Source: UTCFX2 sp963726375 (lineage in GTDB: Bacteria > Chloroflexota > Anaerolineae > Anaerolineales > UBA4823). Taken from it: a DNA stretch of 64,000 nt. The notes under the pieces were generated by a model. That model was not told where the DNA came from. It searched no databases and worked only from the letters and a program-made list of their open reading frames with translations. The stretch is taken from contig CAVSCE010000008.1 in the NCBI GenBank assembly GCA_963726375.1, positions 930,001-994,000 on the forward strand. Direction: 5' to 3'. This document shows, piece after piece, positions 16,205-26,831 of this stretch (position 1 is its first letter; each line of letters starts with the position of its first letter). The position numbers were made by a program, and so were the translations under genes.

Positions 16205-17227
16205 GTGGCCAATCCAAACCTGACATTTTTTTGTGAGCTCGAACCAGAAGCCTTAGATGAGTTATTGAACGAATCGCTAGTCTCGGATGTTAGGGCGTTG
16301 AATGCCCGGATCAGCCTGGGACTGCCCGACCTGAGCGCCAGAAGGGCGAAGGCGGTACGGCGATTGAACGAAGCAGGCGTACCGGTTATCGCCTGGCTGC
16401 TTTTACCTAAAGATGAAGGGTATTGGCTGAACTTGCGAAACAGCGGCCCGGCATTTCGGCGTTATCTCGATTTCCTGGAATGGACGGAGCGTGAGAACCT
16501 GAAATGGGCTGCAATTGGGCTGGATATCGAGCCTGATATGCGCGAGATTGCCGAGCTAGCACGCAAGAACCTGCGGATTTTACCTGAATACGCCCGCCGG
16601 CTTTTCGCTCGCAGGGAATGGCAGAAAGGCCTGGCATCTTACAAGAAATTTATTGACCGGATCCATGAGGATGGCTTCAAGGTCGAGACTTATCAATTTC
16701 CATTGTTAGAGGACGAGCGACGCGCCAGATCCTCGATGCTTCAGAGGATTTTTGGGATCGTCGACCTGCCTTCGGATCGTGAAGTGTGGATGATCTACTC
16801 AAGCTTCGTCCGACCGCACGGAGCGGGGATGCTGGCCAGCTATGCGCCACAGGCACAATCCATCGCAATCGGCAGCACAGGGGGCGGCGTGGACCTGGAA
16901 TTCGGTGATTTTGAACCTCTCAGCTGGGATGAATTTGCGCACGACCTGCGCCTGAGCTGGTACTGGTGCAACGATCTCTACATTTTCAGCCTTGAAGGCT
17001 GTGTTCGTCAGGGTTTCATTGAAAAACTCAAGGGGTTTGCCTATGATTTCCCAATCATCCTGCCGGAGGCGTCCACTTTACAGGTCGAAGGCTGGCGCAG
17101 ATCGCTCCAATCGGTGCTCTGGTTCTTTTCCCACCTCGTGCTGATTCTGGGGGCGATCCTGGGAGGTTTCTTGCTCTGGAAAGGCTTACGCCGCCTGCTT
17201 TCGGTCCGGTCAAATTCCCGGTCGTGA
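16205..17227 (+). CDS. Membrane-anchored protein of unknown function, possibly TIM-barrel
   Basis: About 340 residues. The GTG at 16205 has AGGAGGTG 5 bases upstream, far better than the in-frame ATG at 16145. The soluble N-terminal part contains AAIGLDIEPDM and WMIYSSFVRP, where alternating strands and acidic residues resemble glycosidase-like TIM barrels, but I cannot place a family. One membrane helix near the C-terminus (VLWFFSHLVLILGAILGGFL) and a basic tail (RRLLSVRSNSRS) suggest C-terminal anchoring. With no signal peptide visible, the main domain is probably cytosolic. No functional neighbours. Confidence 0.55.
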   Translation: MANPNLTFFCELEPEALDELLNESLVSDVRALNARISLGLPDLSARRAKAVRRLNEAGVPVIAWLLLPKDEGYWLNLRNSGPAFRRYLDFLEWTERENLKWAAIGLDIEPDMREIAELARKNLRILPEYARRLFARREWQKGLASYKKFIDRIHEDGFKVETYQFPLLEDERRARSSMLQRIFGIVDLPSDREVWMIYSSFVRPHGAGMLASYAPQAQSIAIGSTGGGVDLEFGDFEPLSWDEFAHDLRLSWYWCNDLYIFSLEGCVRQGFIEKLKGFAYDFPIILPEASTLQVEGWRRSLQSVLWFFSHLVLILGAILGGFLLWKGLRRLLSVRSNSRS

Positions 17228-17326
17228 AGATCTGAGGGTCAGCCGGGTAATGAGCTGGAACATCGGCTTAATGTACAAAATAGAATTTCTTAGATTATCC
17301 ACCTAAAATCCATCCAATTCATGGAT

Positions 17327-17369
17327 AAAAAACAGCTGCCGTCAGAGTGAGTTTTTCTGGCGGCAGCTG
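17327..17369 (-). terminator. Intrinsic terminator after bfr
   Basis: A 13-bp stem with one G-U pair (17333-17345 with 17357-17369) and an 11-base loop. Read on the minus strand, the stem is followed by TTTTTTAT, the form of a Rho-independent terminator. It lies 44 bp after the bacterioferritin stop. On the plus strand there is no T-run after the stem, so it acts mainly for bfr. The rest of the 17228-17412 gap shows nothing else clear. Confidence 0.85.
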
Positions 17370-17412
17370 CAGTTCTGTCCCTTTAACAGGGTCAGTGTTT
17401 TTTATTTGATGA

Positions 17413-17880
17413 TCAACCCAATTGTTCGACGAGATAATTCTGGATGCCCATCTGCTCGATCTGATCGAGCTGCGCTTCGATCCAATCGATGTGATCCTCT
17501 TCGTCTTTTAATATTTTCTCGAACAACTCGCGCGAGACATTATCGCTTGCTCCGACCGCGACAGCGATCGATTCGTTATAACCTTTGCTGGCGCCGAGCT
17601 CTGCCAGATGGTCGTTCTCCAGCTGGACTTTGACATCGGGTCCGATATGGATTTTCTTCAGATTGCTGACGATAGGTGTGCCTTCCAGGAATAGAATCCG
17701 ACCAATCAGCATTTCAGCATGCTTCATCTCTGTAATCGCGCGCTCTTCGATGTGTTTGTGCAGCTTTTCATATCCCCAGTCTGCGCACATTTCAGAATGG
17801 ACAATGTACTGGTTGATCGCAGTCAGCTCATCAGCGAGCATCGCGTTGAGCTGTTCAATGACTTCAGGATTTCCCTTCAT
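17413..17880 (-). CDS. bfr: Bacterioferritin
   Basis: A 155-residue iron-storage protein that forms a 24-subunit shell, oxidises Fe(II) and stores the mineral core. Ferroxidase residues appear as ADELTAINQY (Glu18 region), ITEMKHAEM (Glu51 and His54) and KDEEDHIDW (Glu127 and His130). The Met in EMKHAE matches the heme-ligand Met52 of E. coli Bfr, so a heme at the subunit interface is likely. It is monocistronic with its own terminator. The upstream gap of about 150 bp to pncB holds AT-rich elements, but I found no clear Fur box. Confidence 0.95.
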   Translation of the reverse strand: MKGNPEVIEQLNAMLADELTAINQYIVHSEMCADWGYEKLHKHIEERAITEMKHAEMLIGRILFLEGTPIVSNLKKIHIGPDVKVQLENDHLAELGASKGYNESIAVAVGASDNVSRELFEKILKDEEDHIDWIEAQLDQIEQMGIQNYLVEQLG

Positions 17881-18030
17881 ACTCCATCTACCTTTCTTTA
17901 TAATTCATTCGAATATTTAGTTTATTTGTTCAGATAACCAGGCACTGACTTTATAATATATCCTGCCTGGCAGCAATTATAATCTCAAATTCCGATCAAA
18001 GAACGAATTTGACCGGCGGGAAGGGATCGC

Positions 18031-19542
18031 ATGAAGAAGGTGGATTGGTTAACTGCAGAAGGGATATTATTCACAGATATGTATCAACTCACGATGGCCC
18101 AGGTCTACTTCAGGATGGGCTTGCACGAGAAGCAGGTGCAGTTCGACCATTATTTCCGAAGCTATCCCGATTACGGCACACACAAGGCAGGCTACTGCAT
18201 CAACGCTGGGCTCGAATGGCTGCTGGATTGGATGTCCAGGGTCAAATTCCGCGATCAAGACCTCGAGTTTCTGCGCAGCCAGAAATCGACTGACGGCCGC
18301 CAGATGTTTGATGATGATTTCTTGTCCTGGCTTAAAAGTGAAGGCAATTTTTCTGCTTTGAGCCTTTGGGCGATCCCGGAAGGGAGGGTCGTTCATCCGA
18401 ATGAGCCGCTGACGATTGTGCGCGGTCCGATTGGGCTGGCCCAAATCCTTGAGACATCCTTGTTAAACCAGCTCAACTACCAGACGCTGATTGCGACAAA
18501 AGCTTCGCGGATCCACGACATTGGGCGCAAGAGCTTACTGCTGGAATTTGGGCTGCGCCGCGCCCAGGGTAAAGGCGGCAACGCGGGTGCACGCGCTGCC
18601 TTGATCGGAGGAGCCGATTTCACATCGAATGTCGGAGCTTCGGCTGTGCTTGGACTTCCCCCGAAAGGAACCCACGCTCACAGCATGGTCCAACTTTTTA
18701 TGGCGCTTGGGATGGGCGAGCTGCAGGCTTTTCAGGCTTACGCAGAAGTCTTCCCGGATGACACCGTCCTGCTGGTGGATACAATCGATACGCTGGAAAG
18801 TGGCATTCCCAACGCGATTAAAGTATTTGAAAACCTGCGCCGAGGAGGCCACAAACCAATCGGCATCCGCCTGGATTCAGGCGACCTGGCTTATCTCAGC
18901 ATCCAGGCAGCAAAGATGCTTAATGAAGCAGGTTTCGAGGATGTCTCGATCGTCCTGTCAAACAACCTGGATGAGCTGGTGATCTGGCAAATCATCACCC
19001 AAATCAGCCAGGAAGCTCCGCGCTACGGTCTGGACGCCGATCGATTAATTAACCGGCTGGTTTATGGGGTCGGGACGCACCTGATCACCTCATGGGGTGA
19101 GCCGGCGTTGGGAGGCGTTTATAAGCTCGTGGCAGTACATGAACAGGGAAAATGGATCCCGGCGTTGAAGATTTCCGAGACGCCCGCCAAAACTCCCAAT
19201 CCGGGCTACAAGCGGGTTTGGCGGCTGTACGACCTGCGAGGAAAAGCGACCGCCGATCTGGTGGGCCTAGACGATGAGAAGCCAGAGCGAATGGATCCCA
19301 TTACGCTGCACCACCCCTACGAACACACCATGATCCGCAGCTTGAAACTGGCTGAGATTTCGGAAATTGAACCCTTATCTGTGGAGATTTTACGCGAAGG
19401 GAAGCTGGTTTATGATTTGCCCGACCTGGATGAGATCCGACTCCGCAGAAATGCCGACCTTGAGCGATTGGATCCCGGAGTCCGCCGGATCATGAACCCC
19501 CACATCTACCACGTCTCGCTGACACAGAAATTGTGGGATTAA
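18031..19542 (+). CDS. pncB: Nicotinate phosphoribosyltransferase
   Basis: Makes nicotinate mononucleotide from nicotinate and PRPP with ATP hydrolysis, in NAD salvage (Preiss-Handler pathway). The start (ILFTDMYQLTMAQVYF) is classical. GTHAHSMVQLFMALG carries the histidine that is phosphorylated during the cycle, and GIRLDSGDLAYLS is the PRPP-binding region. The 503-residue length fits the long bacterial form. TATAAT at 17978-17983 may be its -10 box, giving a leader of about 40 bases. Confidence 0.96.
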   Translation: MKKVDWLTAEGILFTDMYQLTMAQVYFRMGLHEKQVQFDHYFRSYPDYGTHKAGYCINAGLEWLLDWMSRVKFRDQDLEFLRSQKSTDGRQMFDDDFLSWLKSEGNFSALSLWAIPEGRVVHPNEPLTIVRGPIGLAQILETSLLNQLNYQTLIATKASRIHDIGRKSLLLEFGLRRAQGKGGNAGARAALIGGADFTSNVGASAVLGLPPKGTHAHSMVQLFMALGMGELQAFQAYAEVFPDDTVLLVDTIDTLESGIPNAIKVFENLRRGGHKPIGIRLDSGDLAYLSIQAAKMLNEAGFEDVSIVLSNNLDELVIWQIITQISQEAPRYGLDADRLINRLVYGVGTHLITSWGEPALGGVYKLVAVHEQGKWIPALKISETPAKTPNPGYKRVWRLYDLRGKATADLVGLDDEKPERMDPITLHHPYEHTMIRSLKLAEISEIEPLSVEILREGKLVYDLPDLDEIRLRRNADLERLDPGVRRIMNPHIYHVSLTQKLWD

Positions 19543-19584
19543 AACAGCAATTGATCGAAGAGTTCTGCAAGGATTAAGAACCGC

Positions 19585-22383
19585 TCAAAAGTTCAGCCAT
19601 TGAGCGGCTGCGCGCGGCAGGTCGGCTAGCGAGCCAGATTTTACCGTACAGGTTGGGAGCGAATCCAGGAACAGTTTACCGTAGCGTTTTGAGATGATCC
19701 TGCGATCCAGGACGACAACGACACCATGGTCGAATTGCGTGCGGATCAGCCGGCCAAAACCCTGGCGGAAACGCAAAATCGCCTCTGGAAGCGAATACTG
19801 GAAGAAGGGATCTTCAAAGGTTTCGGACCTTGCTGCGACGACCGGATCGGAAGGCACGTCGAAGGGCAGCTTGACGATTACCAGCACAGACAGGGCTTCA
19901 CCGGGGACATCGACCCCCTCCCAAAACGAGCGAGTTCCCAGCAAGACGGCTCGCTCAGTCGAGCGAAATGTCTCTAAGAGTGTGTGCGCAGAAGCCCCAT
20001 CCCCTTGTTCAAAGACCAGGATATCCTCTTTTGCCAATACAGGTGCGATGGCCTGGGACGTTCGTTTGAGCTGGTCGTAGGAGGTAAAAAGCGCAAGCGT
20101 TTTCCCTCCCGTTGCCCGGCAGAGGCGGGTCAGGGCGTTCTCCACACCCCTCTGATGCCCATTGCGGTCGCTGGGCTCGGGAATGTCGTTGGCGAGATAC
20201 AGCATCGCCGCAGTTTCATAATCAAAGGGAGAGCCGACCGCCAGCTCATCGGCTTCTACTGCGCTGAGCCTTCCGCGCAGATAGTCAAACTCATTCGCGG
20301 CTGTGAGGGTTGCGGAAGTAAGGACAACGGAAGTCTTTTCATTCCATAGGAACCGCTGCATCATCTCACCGATGTGAAGTGGAGCAGCGTGAAGAGAGAT
20401 CTGGTAGCCACCTGACTGCACTTCCACCCAATAGATCCGATCCGCAGCCGGCTCGAAAACCAGAGCGTTCATTTCTGCACCGAAATCATCGATCTGGCGG
20501 TAAAGGTTCAGCAGGCTGCCGTAGAGCTCTTCGTTTTCCTCAGACAGCGCCTCCTGGATTTCGGCGAGGCCGTGGGTGAGCTGGGTGAGCATTTCCAGGA
20601 GCGGTTTAAGAGCCAGGGATGCTTCTTCCCAGGACTGCTCGACCTCCTCCCAGGCTGGCTGCGTCCGGGTTGCCGGCAAGATGCGCTCCTGCTGGGCATA
20701 ATTGCTGACCGCAAGCCCTTCGCGCTGTTCGCTCAAGAAATGGCTGATCGAGCTGAAGAACTGCTGGTTCAGGTTCTGGAAGCGGAAGGCAATGTCCGTC
20801 AGGCGCTGGACGATGTGCTTCAGCGCCGCAAATTCGCCCGGCGGCATGATTTCTTGGGCGGCGCCGAGCGTCCAGCCTAATAAGCCCGAACCCGGTCCTC
20901 CAAGCTGTCTGATCAGGCGATCGACGTCGGTCGATGTAGCCTGATAACTCAGGGCGTTAGTGGTGGCGTCTTCGAGGTGATGGCCTTCGTCGACAACCAG
21001 ATACTGGTATTCTGGCAGAACCCTGCTTCCCGAGGCTACATCAGCCAGCAGCAAGGCATGATTGACGATCAGAATATGGGCGCCCTGAGCGGCCTGGCGG
21101 GCGCGGAAGAACGGGCAGGCGCCGCCGGTCCGTTTCAGGCAGTTCTCAGTCGTGCAGCCGTCATCTTCTGCAGAAACTCGCATCCAGACCTGGCGCTCGG
21201 TCGGTCCGTTGAGGTTTATCTCAGACCGGTCGCCGGTCTCCGTGGCCTGCAGCCAGACCAGAGTTTTCGCCAGGACGCGCAGCTCGTCGGCAGTTTCAGG
21301 GCCGTGCCGGCGCAGGTTTTCCAACCGCCGGGGGCAAAGATAGTTGGATCGTCCTTTTAAAACGGCGGCTCGCAACTCAATCCCCAACGCCTGGCGAAGA
21401 TCGGGGATGTCTTTATTGATCAATTGATCCTGAAGGTTGATTGTGTTGGTCGAGATCAACACCCGACAGTCATTCTGGATCGCCCAGAGCGCCGCAGGGA
21501 TCAGATAGGCCATGCTTTTACCCGTACCCGTCCCTGCCTCAACCAACAGATGGCGTCCTTCAGAGAACGCTCGTGTGACCGAGCGAAGCATTTCCACCTG
21601 CTGAGAGCGGTATTCGAAGTTCGGAAAATGAGCGGCAAAGTTACCCGCCGGGTTCCAGGATTGCGGCAGTCTCGTCTTCGTCCAGCGCTGCCAGCGTCTC
21701 ATGAGGCTGGAGGGGAGCAACCGGGCGGATTTTCCTTTCTTCAAAGAGCGGGCCGAAATAGGTATGCTGGACGGATTCAGGGGAGGCGATTTCTCCTGAG
21801 CGACTGCGCATCACCCAGCGCAGCGGCCAATAACCGGACCATTCGACCTGGTCGCCTAACCGCAGGATTTCTGCAAGCAGCGGCAGCGGCATGGCCATTG
21901 CCTCGTCAACCAGCATGAGGTAGACTCCACGCGTCGCTCGGGCGTCATCCAGGGCCCGGTGGGTCGCCGGGTAAGGCACACCCAATGCCTGAGTAGAGAG
22001 CCAAGGTTGTAGCGGCCTGCATTCGGCAGCAGAACTGCTGCCAGCTCGTAGGTATCGAACGCTATGTTCTCGCGCAGGATGCCGAATTTTTTCAAGAAAG
22101 AGAGGTCAAAGCGGACGTTATGTCCCAAGATTGGCGCATCACCTGCAAACTTGATTAAGTCGGGCAGAACATCTCGGATTGAGGGGGATTGCAGGACCAT
22201 CTGATCGGTGATCCCGGTCAGCTGGGTGATAAAAGGCGGGATGCGGCGTCCGGGGTGGACGAGCGTGCTCCATTCGCCTTCGACCCGATGACCGCGAAAG
22301 CGGACCGCGCCAATTTCTATGATGGCGTCTTTCTCGGGGTCCAGGCCGGTTGTTTCGAGATCCAGGGCGACGATCGAATCCAT
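19585..22383 (-). CDS. dinG: DnaQ-like exonuclease fused to DinG-type helicase (two frameshifts)
   Basis: A 3'-5' exonuclease domain (ALDLETTGLDP, HNVRFDLSFL, THRALDDARA: ExoI, II and III motifs) leads into an XPD/DinG-like superfamily 2 helicase. The helicase has EAGTGTGKS, VVDEGHHLED, GTRSFWEGVDVPGE and RQGFGRLIRT. Four cysteines (CPRR, GCTTENC, ACPFF) suit a 4Fe-4S cluster. The fused order, about 930 residues, matches the DinG form of many Gram-positive-type bacteria. Frames break near 21991-21997 (one base missing) and 21643-21646 (one base extra); repaired, the joins read NLGSLTQALGVP and ILEPGGNFAAHF. A role in DNA repair or R-loop removal is inferred from the family. Confidence 0.88.
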
Positions 22384-22424
22384 AGGGTGGATTATACCCG
22401 TTGGATTTGGATTTCTAACTTCGG

Positions 22425-23276
22425 TTATTCTGCTTCAAGCTCCGACGAATTCCTGGTAAAAATCTCCCGAAGAGTCTCCATCTGCTGTTCGTTGATCCCG
22501 AGCTGGGCGAGGGCGGAATTGTCCCGATTAATGATTCGTCTGCCCAAACCGGAGTGCCCCCAAACTTTCAAGTCTTCTTCGATGGGAGATCCGATGCGAT
22601 CTTCACGGACGATCTTTCCGTCGGCCATCACCACCACCCGGCGAGTTTGGCGGGCAACATTGAGATCATGGGTCACCACCAGGAATGTAACCTTCTGGCT
22701 GCGGTTCAATTCGCGGATCAGGTTCATCAGCTCATTGCCTGCCACTGTATCCAGGTTTCCGGTTGGCTCGTCGGCCAGCACGACCGGTGGGTTGTTCGCC
22801 AGGGCACGAGCTACGGCAACCCGCTGACGCTGTCCCCCGGAAAGCTGGCCGGGCAGATGGTGCATCCGATCCCCCAGTCCGACCATTTCAAGCAGCTCCC
22901 TGGCGTGCTTTCGCCGCGCATTCGGTCCAAAGTGCCCCATCATCGGGATTTCGATGTTCTCCAGGGCTGTCAAGGTTGGAAGCAGGTTGTGCATTTGAAA
23001 AACAAAACCCACTGTGGAGGCCCGGAATTTGTCCTTGTTGTGAATTTGGGCTACGTCCTGACCGTTGACAAAGACCTTGCCGCTGGTCGGCAGGTCGAGC
23101 GCGCCAATTACATTCAGGAGGGTGGATTTCCCGCTCCCACTTGGGCCCATGATCGCGATCAGCTCAGCGGGGGATACCCGCAGGTTCACCTGATCCAGGG
23201 CGCGGATCTGTTCGCCATCTCCGTAAATCCGGCAGAGGTCGCGGGTCTCAATCATCCATTTTTCATCATCGCTCAT
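22425..23276 (-). CDS. MacB/LolD-type ABC transporter ATP-binding protein
   Basis: Nucleotide-binding subunit of a MacAB/LolCDE-like exporter. Walker A GPSGSGKST, Q-loop FVFQMHNLLPTL, signature LSGGQRQRV, Walker B VVLADEPTGNLD and the switch histidine in VVTHDL are all present. A C-terminal extension of about 50 residues (GLGRRIINRDNSALAQLG) follows the usual end. The ATG at 23276 is chosen because GAGGAGG lies 7 bases upstream. It is last in a TetR-permease-adaptor-ATPase run. Confidence 0.93.
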   Translation of the reverse strand: MSDDEKWMIETRDLCRIYGDGEQIRALDQVNLRVSPAELIAIMGPSGSGKSTLLNVIGALDLPTSGKVFVNGQDVAQIHNKDKFRASTVGFVFQMHNLLPTLTALENIEIPMMGHFGPNARRKHARELLEMVGLGDRMHHLPGQLSGGQRQRVAVARALANNPPVVLADEPTGNLDTVAGNELMNLIRELNRSQKVTFLVVTHDLNVARQTRRVVVMADGKIVREDRIGSPIEEDLKVWGHSGLGRRIINRDNSALAQLGINEQQMETLREIFTRNSSELEAE

Positions 23277-23318
23277 CTGAAGCCTCCTCAAATGCAGACC
23301 CTTTAATCCCGGCGGGGA

Positions 23319-24465
23319 TCAATCCACGATGATGTCTGCAAAGGCAGTCATCCCCCAGCGTAAAAGCTCAGGGACTTCATCCATGATGATCACTGCGGTA
23401 TAGTTCACTCCGGAGCCTTCAGAGCTCTTCGGCGCAATGCTTTTTACAGTACCCTTGACCTCTGTCCCTGGGAGGGCGTCGAATGTCAGGTCGACCAGAT
23501 CATTCACGTTCACGCGTGCGGCGTCGATCTCGTTCAGGTCGGTGGTCTCAACCTGGAGGTGATCCAGGTCTGCGAGCAGCAAGATCGGCTGCCCGGCGGT
23601 CACCCATTCCCCAACACGGACGTCCACGTCGCTGACCGTCCCGGCAAAGGGAGCTTTCAGCTCCAGGTCATCTAATTGGGCTTGAGCCGCTGCCAGCGCT
23701 GCCTGTGCATTGACCAGTCGGGCTTCTGCGACAGCCACATCTGCAGGGTCAGGGCCCTCATCCCATATCTCAAAATCCTCAAGGGCTTTGTCCAGCTTTG
23801 CCTTGGCGGTCTCAAGGTCGGTCTCGTACTGCAGCCGCTTGACCGCAGAGTTGTAATCGGCTTGAGCATCATCTAGATCTTCTTTCAGGTCTTCGCGGGT
23901 GTCGTTGGTCGACGGATAATATTTGTAGGGCTCAAATGCCGCCCGAGCCTCGTCGAGCTTCTTTTCCATCACCTGCAGCGCCTCCCGCGTGTCATACATG
24001 GCCTGATTGGAAGGGATCGTGAAATTATCCAGCTGGTACTGGGCATCCCGCACGGCTTTGGTCGCGGCAGAAATTTTCTCCAAGGTTGCGGTGCGCGCCA
24101 TCATCGGCGTTCTTGGTGAGATCATCACGCCCTTTTTGGGCAGCAGCCAGCTCGAACTCTGCCTCAGAGATCGCGGCAAGCAGCTCTTCCTTGCCTTTCA
24201 TCCGAACCAGGACATCGCCCTCTTTGACGAGATCGCCCTTCTTCACCAAGATCTCCTGGATGACGCCGATTGCTGAGAAGCTCAACCGGGACCACTGCGC
24301 CGGGACAACTTTTCCAGTTGCGCTGACAAAGGGCTGGGTTTCTTTTCCCAGACCCAGGTCTGGCGTTGGCGTAGCCTGCGGATTCAGGCTGGAGCAGCCC
24401 ATCAGCAGGATGGCTCCAAAGATGAAAGCCAGGATGGTTTTTGTCGTTTGTGTTTTCAGCTTCAT
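23319..24465 (-). CDS. MacA/HlyD-like adaptor lipoprotein (frameshifted)
   Basis: Periplasmic-adaptor-type protein of the exporter. A signal peptide with lipobox LLMGC is followed by the barrel-sandwich half PFVSATGKVVPAQWSRL, then a long coiled-coil hairpin (residues about 115-230), the second half LKAPFAGTVSDVDVRVGEW and a beta-barrel end. The frame breaks near 24097-24104; the next frame resumes ARTATLEKISAATKAV within the hairpin. In a cell without a classical outer membrane this adaptor would stand on the outer face of the cytoplasmic membrane and guide substrate to the permease. Gap of 42 bases to the permease gene. Confidence 0.87.
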
Positions 24466-24507
24466 GGTCGGATCCTCCGAAATTTGATCTCTTTCCCGAT
24501 CAAGTTT

Positions 24508-26757
24508 TTACTCATAGCGCAGCGCTTCGATGGGCTGCAGGCGGGTCGCACGGTAGGCAGGGTAAATTCCGCCAACAATTCCTAACAGTAGTGCGACTCC
24601 GATCGCCCGTAGAAAGACTTCTGGACTCCATATCGGTGCAAAATAATCACCAAGCATTGGAGACAATTGGATCAGATAGATCATCGCAAACGCCAGGCCG
24701 ATCCCTGTCAGGCCGCCAAGCAGGCCAAGCATGACTGCTTCCCGGATGATCAGCCCCAAGATCCTTCGCCGGCGCCAGCCGAGGGCGCGCAGCACTCCGA
24801 TCTCACGCGTCCGCTCAAAAACGGACATCAGCATGGTGTTCAAGACTCCTACCCCGCCGATGATGATCGCCAGGAGAGAAATGCTGCTCACCATACTATC
24901 CGAGTTTTTCATATCTGGGAGCTGATCGACAAACTCGCTGGAAAGCGCAGCATGAATCCCGGGAAATTCCCGGTTAATTTTCTCGACGACCGCCTCAGCC
25001 TGTTTGGGATCTTTCAGCTTTACGGCATACATTGTGGACTTGCGCGGCCGCCCGGTGAAAGTCTGGGCATCACGCAGCGTCACAACGCCGCCCATTTCTT
25101 CCCATCCGATCCCCAATTCGTAAATCCCAACGACACTGAAGCGGGTGCCGCTCATTTCGATTGTGTCACCCGGCTTTTTCTTTAACGCTTCAGCCATCGT
25201 CTTACCCAGGATGACCTGGTGGTTGCTGGCGAGAGGCTCGCCTGCAATGATGCGATAACGCTAAATCGCAAAATCGTTCGGTGGATACCCCAGAAGGACG
25301 AAGAAGCCGCCCACCTCAGGCATCGTAAATCCGGTGAAGACAATCCCGCTGGCGGTTTCGATTTCCTCCATCGCGGCGATTTTCGCTCCATCACGTTCGT
25401 CAATGGCGCTGAGGCTGGTGTCGGCGATATCTGCCTGACGAAGCATGATCTCAGCATCGGCTTCGCTGAACATTGTGCTCATCGAAGACTTCATGCCTTG
25501 CATAACACCTTCAATGGCCATGATCGCGCCGACTGTCAGTCCGATCGCACCCAGAGTCAGCAGCGTGCGGGATGAACGCTGCCAGAGGCTCTGGACTGCC
25601 ATGCCTCCAAACGGCAGGCGGCGGACTTTTGAGCCAGAACTCCCGCCTTCATACCGCAAAGCCTCCACGGGCTGCAGGCGGGATGCCCGCCAGGCAGGGT
25701 ACAACCCTCCGATCAAGCCCAGGATGAAAACCACGCTGAATGCCTGGATTGTCAGACCCGCGGTGATATTGGAGGTGCTGACTCCCACTGCAACGCTGGC
25801 ATTCGAAAGCATGGAAATGAGCACATAACCCAATCCAAAACCCAGGATTCCCCCCAGCAGGCAGATCGAGATGGATTCCATCAAGATCATCCACAAGACC
25901 CGCCGACTGCTCCAACCGACTGCCCGAAGCACCCCGATCTCACGCGTTCGCTCCATAACCGACATAAGCTGAGCGTTCATCATTCCCACGCCGCCGATGA
26001 TGATCGCCAGACTGCCGATCGCCCATACAAATCCATTCATCATATCAGCCATGGATTGGTTTTCTGCGTATTCCTGCAGACCGCTGACCGAGAAATCCGG
26101 CCACAGGCGTTCCACACGTTCCAGGAACCGGTTTTTCAATGCCGGCTCTTTGAGCCGGATGTAGAAAAGGCTCACCTGCCTTGGGCGGCCGAGCAGGTCT
26201 TGAGCATCTTTTAGTCCCAACACCATCCCGCTGTCTTCAAACGCATCGCCCGTCTGAAAAATCCCGACGATCCGGAACACGCTCCCTGTCACCCGCATGC
26301 TGTCGCCTACCGTCTTGTTGAAGACTTCTGAAGCGGCCGAGCCAAGCAGCACTGGTTTGCCGCGCGATACGGCAGCCTCGCGTGAGTTAAGCCCGTGCCC
26401 CTCGATGATCTTAAATCGATCCAAAATAAAACTATCGGACGGATAACCGAAGACAAAAAAGAAAGGTTCACCTTCCGTGGCGGTGAAACCCTGCAGCATC
26501 GAGCTGACCTCCTTCACCTCCGGTGCAGCAAGCAGGTCTTTGCCGAGAGATTCATCCACCGCACTGTAGCTGATATCCATCACATTCGGCTGACTGAGGA
26601 CCAGGTCAGCTTTGCTGCCCTGCAGCATCGAGCTGTAGCCGGAATCCAGGCCGTCCGCCAGGGCTCCCATCCCAATGATGGCGGCAACCCCAATCGCGAT
26701 CCCAAAGATCGTAAGCAGGGTGCGAACTTTTCTGCGAAGCAGGTTTTTTAAGAACAT
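24508..26757 (-). CDS. Tandem-duplicated FtsX/MacB-type permease (in-frame TAG)
   Basis: One protein of about 749 residues made of two similar units. Each has an N-terminal membrane helix, an outer MacB-like domain and FtsX-type helices ending RLQPVEALRYE or RLQPIEALRYE. The AIIIGGVG-(hydrophobic)-MSVxERTREIGVLRAxGW block occurs in both. A TAG at 25261-25263 interrupts the second outer domain. The same frame resumes RYRIIAGEPLASNHQVILG, which matches the RFKIIEGHGLNS region of unit one. The duplication suggests a pseudo-dimeric permease. TetR lies upstream; the adaptor and ATPase lie downstream. Confidence 0.87.
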
Positions 26758-26831
26758 ACAGGCCTTTCGTTATTTGATTTGAGTCCGAGCGTTTGCCAGC
26801 TGTTCTGCAAGCAGATAATTTCCAGGATTTG

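Noticed and set aside
17333..17369. Terminator for the plus-strand gene ending at 17227
   Set aside because: On the plus strand no T-run follows the stem and it is over 100 bp away; the T-run is on the bfr side.
21424..22827. Plus-strand open frames opposite dinG and the ABC ATPase
   Set aside because: Arg/Pro-rich shadow translations with no family resemblance.
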